Positions 59,646 to 64,000 of a stretch of 64,000 nucleotides of DNA are shown here, piece after piece. A program made the translations under genes and the position numbers. The notes below the pieces were generated by a model. It was not told the origin of the DNA. It made no database searches and saw nothing but the letters and a program-made list of their open reading frames with translations. The stretch is taken from assembly GCF_000515335.1 (NCBI RefSeq), contig NZ_KI911563.1, positions 1,523,598 through 1,587,597 of the forward strand, in the 5' to 3' direction. Within the stretch, counting starts at the first letter, position 1, and every line of letters starts with the position of its first letter. The DNA is from Cohnella panacarvi Gsoil 349 (GTDB lineage Bacteria; Bacillota; Bacilli; Paenibacillales; Paenibacillaceae).

Positions 59646-60746
59646 TTGCGGATGGACCGCCTCGTTGAACGGAACGAGACCCGAATAAGCTCTTTTGCAG
59701 GCATGCTCGGAATCGGCGGGATCGCTCTCCTGCTCGGAGGGCTGGCGTTCGGAATGCCCGGCAAAGCGCTTGAAGCCTCCTTGCGCGGCGTTTCGGTATG
59801 GTGGGATGTACTGTTTCCGGCCCTCTTTCCTTTTTTCGTGCTTTCGGAAATCATGCTCGGCTTTGGCATCGTTCACTTCGCCGGAAAGCTGCTGGACCCC
59901 CTCATGCGCCCGTTATTCCGGCTGCCCGGCGTCGGCGGCTTCGTGGTCGCGATGGGGTTCGTGTCCGGATATCCCGTCGGCGCCCGTTTAACTTCGCGTT
60001 TAATGGAACAGTCGATGATTAACCGCGATCAAGGCGAACGGCTCGTCGCCATGACGACGACGTCCGACCCGATCTTCCTGATCGGCGCGGTATGCATCGG
60101 CTTTTTCGGCAATACGGAGCCTGCGCTTGTGCTTGCGATCGCCCACTACGGCGGCGCCTTGGCGTTAGGCATTATATCCCGATATCGCGTCGATAAGAAC
60201 GAAAGCAAGACGGGCCATCCTCCCGGTCCTGCCCAAGGCAGCAGAATCCGCAGCGCATTGGCCGCCATGCACCAAGCGAGACTTGCGGACGGACGTCCCT
60301 TCGCCATTCTGTTGCAGCAATCGTTGCAATCTTCCTTGGTTCTCATGATGATCGTCGGAGGATTGGTCGTGTTTTTCTCGGCCGCCATGACGCTGCTCGT
60401 CGACAGCGGATCGCTTATCCTGTTCCACCATGCGATCGCGGGTCTCCTCGACTTGTTCGGCTTGTCGCCTCATCTCGCGCCTTCGCTTATTAACGGAACG
60501 TTCGAGGTGACGATCGGAGCCAAAGCCGCGGCGATGAGCGGGGATGCCGGAGTCACGCTTCCGCTTGTCCATCGCGTGGCGGCAGCCGCGTTCGTGCTCT
60601 CTTGGGCCGGGTTATCCGTGCATGCGCAGGTAGCCGGTCTGATGAGCCGCACGCCATGGCGCTACTGGCCGTTCGCGCGATTCCGCTTGCTGCACGGGCT
60701 ACTCGCCATGTTCATCGTCTATTTGATTTGGCCGTTGTGCCATTGA
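59646..60746 (+). CDS. ylbJ: Sporulation integral membrane protein YlbJ
   Basis: A 366-residue membrane protein of the nucleoside-recognition (Gate) type with about eight segments. VWWDVLFPALFPFFVLSEIM, GFVSGYPVGARLTSRLME and LINGTFEVTIGAKAAA are characteristic of YlbJ, which is needed for spore cortex formation in Bacillus. TTG 59646, 7 nt after GGAGGG, was chosen. The frame extends to 59607 without a site. It is followed 82 bp later by nadK. Confidence 0.92.
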   Translation: MRMDRLVERNETRISSFAGMLGIGGIALLLGGLAFGMPGKALEASLRGVSVWWDVLFPALFPFFVLSEIMLGFGIVHFAGKLLDPLMRPLFRLPGVGGFVVAMGFVSGYPVGARLTSRLMEQSMINRDQGERLVAMTTTSDPIFLIGAVCIGFFGNTEPALVLAIAHYGGALALGIISRYRVDKNESKTGHPPGPAQGSRIRSALAAMHQARLADGRPFAILLQQSLQSSLVLMMIVGGLVVFFSAAMTLLVDSGSLILFHHAIAGLLDLFGLSPHLAPSLINGTFEVTIGAKAAAMSGDAGVTLPLVHRVAAAAFVLSWAGLSVHAQVAGLMSRTPWRYWPFARFRLLHGLLAMFIVYLIWPLCH

Positions 60747-60828
60747 GAAGGCAAGCATTGTATTCCCTCCGGTTATTGTTTATGATCTTATCAAATACAG
60801 CCACCTTGTCCGGAAGGAGCGTCACCGC

Positions 60829-61623
60829 TTGAAATACGCATTATTGGACCGTGGAGACCAGCTTTCTCGGCAGTTAGCCGAACAGCTTCACGGGCTTGCA
60901 GCGACCAAGGGACTTACGCATAACGAACAAAAGCCGGATATCGTCGTCTCGATCGGCGGAGACGGCACGCTGCTTCAGGCGTTTCACCGTTATAAAGATC
61001 AGCTCGACTGCGTGTCCTTCGTCGGTGTTCATACGGGCCACCTCGGTTTTTATGCCGATTGGAAGAAGGACGAGATCGAACAGCTCGTGAGCGCAATGGC
61101 CGCCTCGAAGCCTCATAACGTGATCTATCCGCTATTACATATCGAAGTGAATACGAAATCCGGCAGCTCGTCTTACTTGGCGTTGAACGAATTTACGCTG
61201 AAGGGCGTCGACGGGACGCTGGTAGCCTCGCTGCTCATTAACGACGAGCCGTTCGAGATGTTCCGCGGCGACGGCATCGTCATCTCCACCCCTTCGGGCA
61301 GTACCGGCTACAACAAAAGTCTTGGCGGAGCCGTCATTCATCCGTCGCTCGAGGCGCTGCAAATCGCGGAAATCGCTTCGATCAACAATCGGATTTACCG
61401 TACGCTCGGCTCGTCGGTTATATTGCCGAAGCATCATCATTGCGACATCGTACCGAATCCCGACAAAGAGCTGCACATCGCCATCGATCATCTGGCCGTC
61501 CAGATGTCAGGCGTCACCTCGATTACGTGCCGGGTGTCCGATCAGAAGGTCGCTTTCGCCCGCTATCGGCCATTTCCGTTCTGGAATCGCGTCAGAGAGG
61601 CCTTCATCGGCTCGAAAGATTAA
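60829..61623 (+). CDS. nadK: NAD kinase
   Basis: A 264-residue enzyme that phosphorylates NAD to NADP. The catalytic GGDGTLL (near residue 44), the NE motif (LALNEFTL) and the SGSTGYNKSLGG motif (STPSGSTGYN) are all present. It starts at TTG 60829 after AAGGAG. Length matches the short Gram-positive form. A strong terminator follows. Confidence 0.96.
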   Translation: MKYALLDRGDQLSRQLAEQLHGLAATKGLTHNEQKPDIVVSIGGDGTLLQAFHRYKDQLDCVSFVGVHTGHLGFYADWKKDEIEQLVSAMAASKPHNVIYPLLHIEVNTKSGSSSYLALNEFTLKGVDGTLVASLLINDEPFEMFRGDGIVISTPSGSTGYNKSLGGAVIHPSLEALQIAEIASINNRIYRTLGSSVILPKHHHCDIVPNPDKELHIAIDHLAVQMSGVTSITCRVSDQKVAFARYRPFPFWNRVREAFIGSKD

Positions 61624-61638
61624 TTCTTCGAACGACCA

Positions 61639-61679
61639 AAAAAGCCTTTTCCCGAAGATCGGCTTCGGGAAAAGGCTTT
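61639..61679. terminator. Terminator between nadK and yutD
   Basis: AAAGCCTTTTCCCGAAG and CTTCGGGAAAAGGCTTT arms (17 bp, perfect) around ATCGG, A-run before and T-rich after; serves both convergent genes. Confidence 0.92.
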
Positions 61680-61690
61680 ATTCATTTCTA

Positions 61691-62653
61691 TTATTCGCTC
61701 GCGCGGGGATTGTTGCCGCCGCCTTCGTTGCGTTGCGCGCCTTCCGGTCTAGGGCCTTGCTTGCCGCCGAAGCTTTTGCGCCTGCGGTTCTTGCCCGGCC
61801 ACCGGCTCCCGTTGCGGGCCGCTTCCGCATTCGGATGCGCGCCGCCAGCCTCGCCATGGTTCCGTCCTTCGGCTGCTTGCCGGTTGCCGCCTTCAGCGTT
61901 CTGCTGAGGCCTAGGCCCGCGAGGTCCGCCTTGGTTCCCGCGATGCTGGCCATGCTCGCCGCGCCCTTGTCCGCCGCGTTCTTGGTTATGGCTTTGGTTG
62001 CCGGAGCCTTGTCCTTGGCGACGCTCTCCTCCGCCTTGACCATGACCCGGTTTCCCGTGCCGGTTGTATGAACCGCCGCCTTCTTGGCCTTGCCGGGAGC
62101 CTCCACGATGCTGAGAGCCGCCTGCATTCGCGGCGTTGCTCTCTCTTCGCCGTTCCGCGCTTTCGGCTGCCGCTCTCGCAACCGCGGATACGGTTACATT
62201 CGGCACTCTGGCAGGGCCGCCCGAACGTTCCTTCAGCGGCCATCGCATCAGCGGACCGTTGTGCGTCGCCGCCGTCTCGGCCGCCTGCTCGACAGCTTCG
62301 CCGGCTGCGGCGCTTGCGCTTGCAGCATCTGCAGCGTTCTGCTGTCCCTGCGCAAGCTCCTCGGGAGTCAACGTCTTGCTATCCACCTTCGCCAAGACGA
62401 AATAGGCACACCCGAAATTGCAATATTCGTTAATGTAATCGATCAAGCTCGAGATGACCGATTCCTTCGTCGCGCGCGGATGACCGTCCTTATAGAAGCC
62501 GCGAAGACGCAACTGACTGTAACCCCAATCGCCTACGATATAATCGAAGCGCTCCAGCACTTCGCTGTACCGTTCGCGGAAAACTTCCGGATTCCATCCG
62601 CTCTTGTTCTCGTGAAGCAGCGAGTAAGCGTTGCCGCCAGCCATGAAGATCAC
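61691..62653 (-). CDS. yutD: YutD-like protein (DUF1027) with long low-complexity tail
   Basis: The first 90 residues match YutD ([60 protein letters not shown]). The following roughly 225 residues are low-complexity, first Ala/Glu-rich, then Gly/Arg/Asn/Gln/His-rich with RGG-like blocks; Bacillus YutD (about 100 residues) lacks them. I chose GTG 62653, which overlaps the lipA stop by 4 bases (GTGA) and follows AGGAG at 8 nt; the frame extends further into lipA without support. Function unknown. The RGG-like tail suggests RNA binding, an inference. Confidence 0.85.
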   Translation of the reverse strand: MIFMAGGNAYSLLHENKSGWNPEVFRERYSEVLERFDYIVGDWGYSQLRLRGFYKDGHPRATKESVISSLIDYINEYCNFGCAYFVLAKVDSKTLTPEELAQGQQNAADAASASAAAGEAVEQAAETAATHNGPLMRWPLKERSGGPARVPNVTVSAVARAAAESAERRRESNAANAGGSQHRGGSRQGQEGGGSYNRHGKPGHGQGGGERRQGQGSGNQSHNQERGGQGRGEHGQHRGNQGGPRGPRPQQNAEGGNRQAAEGRNHGEAGGAHPNAEAARNGSRWPGKNRRRKSFGGKQGPRPEGAQRNEGGGNNPRASE

Positions 62654-63555
62654 GTTAGGCTCTCCTCCCGAACACCCGTCGTACTTGCCTGCGCGGACTT
62701 GACCTGCTCGTGCGCATGATAGGAGCTGCGAACGAACGGCGCCGACTCCACGTGGGAGAATCCGCGCGACAGCCCGTCTTGCTTGAACTGCTTGAACTCG
62801 TCCGGATGAACGTAGCGTACGAGATCGATATGGCTCGAGGATGGCTGCAAATATTGGCCTAACGTCAGAATGTTGCAAGCCACCGCGCGCAGATCGTCCA
62901 TCGCCTGCAGCACTTCCTCGCGCGTCTCGCCCAGCCCGAGCATAATGCTCGACTTCGTCGGGATTTGCGGCTGCATCGCTTTGGCGCGGCTGAGCAACTC
63001 CAGCGACCGGCGATACTTCGCCTTCGCGCGCACGCGATTCGACAAGCGCTCGACCGTCTCGATGTTGTGGTTCAGGATGTCCGGCTTCGCGTCCATGACG
63101 ATCTTGAGCGACTCCTCGTTGCCGAGGAAGTCCGGAATCAACACTTCCACGCTGCACAGCGGCAGCTTGCGACGGATCGCTTTAATCGTCTCGGCGAATA
63201 TCGATGCCCCGCCGTCCTTCAGATCGTCGCGCGCGACCGATGTCACGACGCAATGCTGCAAGCCCATCTGCACTGCCGCGTCGGCTACGCGCTCGGGCTC
63301 CTGCAAATCGAGTTCCGTCGGCAATCCGGTCTTCACCGCGCAGAACCGGCAGGCTCTCGTGCATATATCCCCGAGGATCATGAATGTCGCCGTGCGGTTA
63401 GCCCAGCATTCGTATATGTTCGGACAGCGCGCTTCCTCGCACACCGTGTGCAGCGTCTTCGTCCGCATCATCTGCTTGATTTCTTGGTATGGCTCTCCGG
63501 TCGTCAGCCTGATCTTCAGCCACTCCGGCTTGGGCGGCTTCGCGCTTGTCGTCAT
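62650..63555 (-). CDS. lipA: Lipoyl synthase
   Basis: A 301-residue radical SAM enzyme that inserts sulfur into octanoyl groups on lipoyl domains. Both clusters are present: the auxiliary [12 protein letters not shown] and the SAM-binding [33 protein letters not shown] and [15 protein letters not shown] match the family. Start ATG 63555 with GAGGGG upstream. yutD follows with a 4-base overlap, the same neighbours as in Bacillus. Confidence 0.96.
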   Translation of the reverse strand: MTTSAKPPKPEWLKIRLTTGEPYQEIKQMMRTKTLHTVCEEARCPNIYECWANRTATFMILGDICTRACRFCAVKTGLPTELDLQEPERVADAAVQMGLQHCVVTSVARDDLKDGGASIFAETIKAIRRKLPLCSVEVLIPDFLGNEESLKIVMDAKPDILNHNIETVERLSNRVRAKAKYRRSLELLSRAKAMQPQIPTKSSIMLGLGETREEVLQAMDDLRAVACNILTLGQYLQPSSSHIDLVRYVHPDEFKQFKQDGLSRGFSHVESAPFVRSSYHAHEQVKSAQASTTGVREESLT

Positions 63556-63649
63556 TTCGGTCCCCTCTTTCTGTCCCCCTTATTATAATGTAGTGTAACG
63601 CTTTATGCCAATGAAGATATTCAAGAGGGAGAAAGAGTCAAGCTCCGCG

Positions 63650-64000
63650 TCAAACCCCGGAATATGCCATGAATCCGCCGTCCACCGGCACGGTCACGCC
63701 GGTAACGAAGCCGGAAGCGCTTTCGTCGACGAGCCACATAAGCGTGCCGAGCAAATCCTCGGGCTTTCCGAACCGCCTCATCGGCGTATGGGCGATAATC
63801 TTGCCCGAACGTTCCGTTAGAGAGCCGTCTTCGTTCGTCAGCAAACGGCGATTCTGTTCCGTCAGGAAAAAGCCCGGCGCGATCGCATTCACCCGAATGC
63901 CCGCCTCAGCCATGTGCACGGCCAGCCACTGCGTAAAGTTATTGATGGCTGCTTTGGCCGCGCTGTACGCGGGCACCTTCGTCATCGGGCTCGGCGCGCT
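63650..64000 (-). CDS. SDR-family oxidoreductase, D-mannonate oxidoreductase-like (partial, 5' end off window)
   Basis: The visible C-terminal 116 residues contain the catalytic YSAAK (in VPAYSAAKAAINNFTQWLAV), RVNAIAPGFFLTEQNR and the C-terminal TGVTVPVDGGFMAYSGV. The NFTQWLAVHMAEAGIRVN segment is typical of fructuronate/D-mannonate oxidoreductases (UxuB-type SDR) but other sugar-acid dehydrogenases are possible. The frame continues past 64000, so the nucleotide-binding half is not seen. Confidence 0.85.
   Translation of the reverse strand, partial: SAPSPMTKVPAYSAAKAAINNFTQWLAVHMAEAGIRVNAIAPGFFLTEQNRRLLTNEDGSLTERSGKIIAHTPMRRFGKPEDLLGTLMWLVDESASGFVTGVTVPVDGGFMAYSGV

Noticed and set aside
62654..63157. 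N-terminal extension of the yutD frame
   Set aside because: It runs through lipA in another frame; the GTG at 62653 has a ribosome site and the family match begins there.

Overview
The window comes from a spore-forming, moderately GC-rich Firmicute of the Paenibacillaceae; the protein families look most like Cohnella or Paenibacillus, which I infer from content and not from any search. The signs are sporulation genes (gerQ, ytxC, ylbJ, an alpha/beta and a gamma SASP, a YjcZ-like peptide), T-box leaders on thrS and trpS, GlnR/TnrA boxes, LiaFSR, and an HtrA gene next to its own two-component pair. Most genes are core chromosome. No tRNA, rRNA, prophage or CRISPR was seen.

Layout. 1-1430 is an AT-rich island with an agr-type quorum-sensing operon (stand-alone membrane sensor, agrB, agrD running off the left edge). 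It abuts a broken histidine kinase and then an intact paralogue (1791-3140). 3282-12317 holds a GH18 protein, prkA, a DUF2161 gene behind five perfect 42-bp repeats, a Rieske protein, an aminotransferase-like protein lacking its catalytic lysine, an AbrB-type regulator, trmL and serC. 12448-17877 holds thpR, glnA (perfect GlnR box and promoter), aroF, a DUF2062 gene and ispH. 18080-23015 is a cluster of three secreted RCC1-repeat paralogues. 23120-30296 is a stress-signalling block: sensor kinase, response regulator, htrA, yugN-like, liaR, liaS, liaF. 30561-31841 is amtB, with a textbook promoter and a GlnR box at about -51. 32010-38400 holds a soluble chemoreceptor with a C-terminal Cache-like domain, a gamma SASP, a sigma factor, an IS3-family element and thrS with its T-box. 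38450-47100 holds ytxC, a diguanylate cyclase, a cell-wall operon (membrane protein, CvpA/transglutaminase, class B PBP), an MFS transporter, a TOPRIM protein and sco. 47308-54537 holds ctaB, gerQ, a YfhP-like protein, a SASP, trpS with its T-box and a permease/TIGR03943 pair. 54538-56003 is a repeat-rich segment around a degenerate IS1595-type transposase. 56008-64000 holds pepF, DUF2225, truncated haemoglobin, ylbJ, nadK, yutD, lipA and a partial SDR gene.

The most striking unexplained structure is a dispersed short repeat (core GGTATCCCCTTCGCTCAGG). I find nine copies: three upstream and two downstream of the IS1595-type gene, all pointing inward, plus single or paired extragenic copies at 10.05, 40.6 and 46.5 kb, one pair forming a perfect 24-bp palindrome. 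This resembles a REP/RAYT arrangement built on a different transposase family. Other notable points are an IS inserted in the loop of the thrS terminator, the agr sensor without a kinase, and tandem repeats upstream of the DUF2161 gene and aroF.
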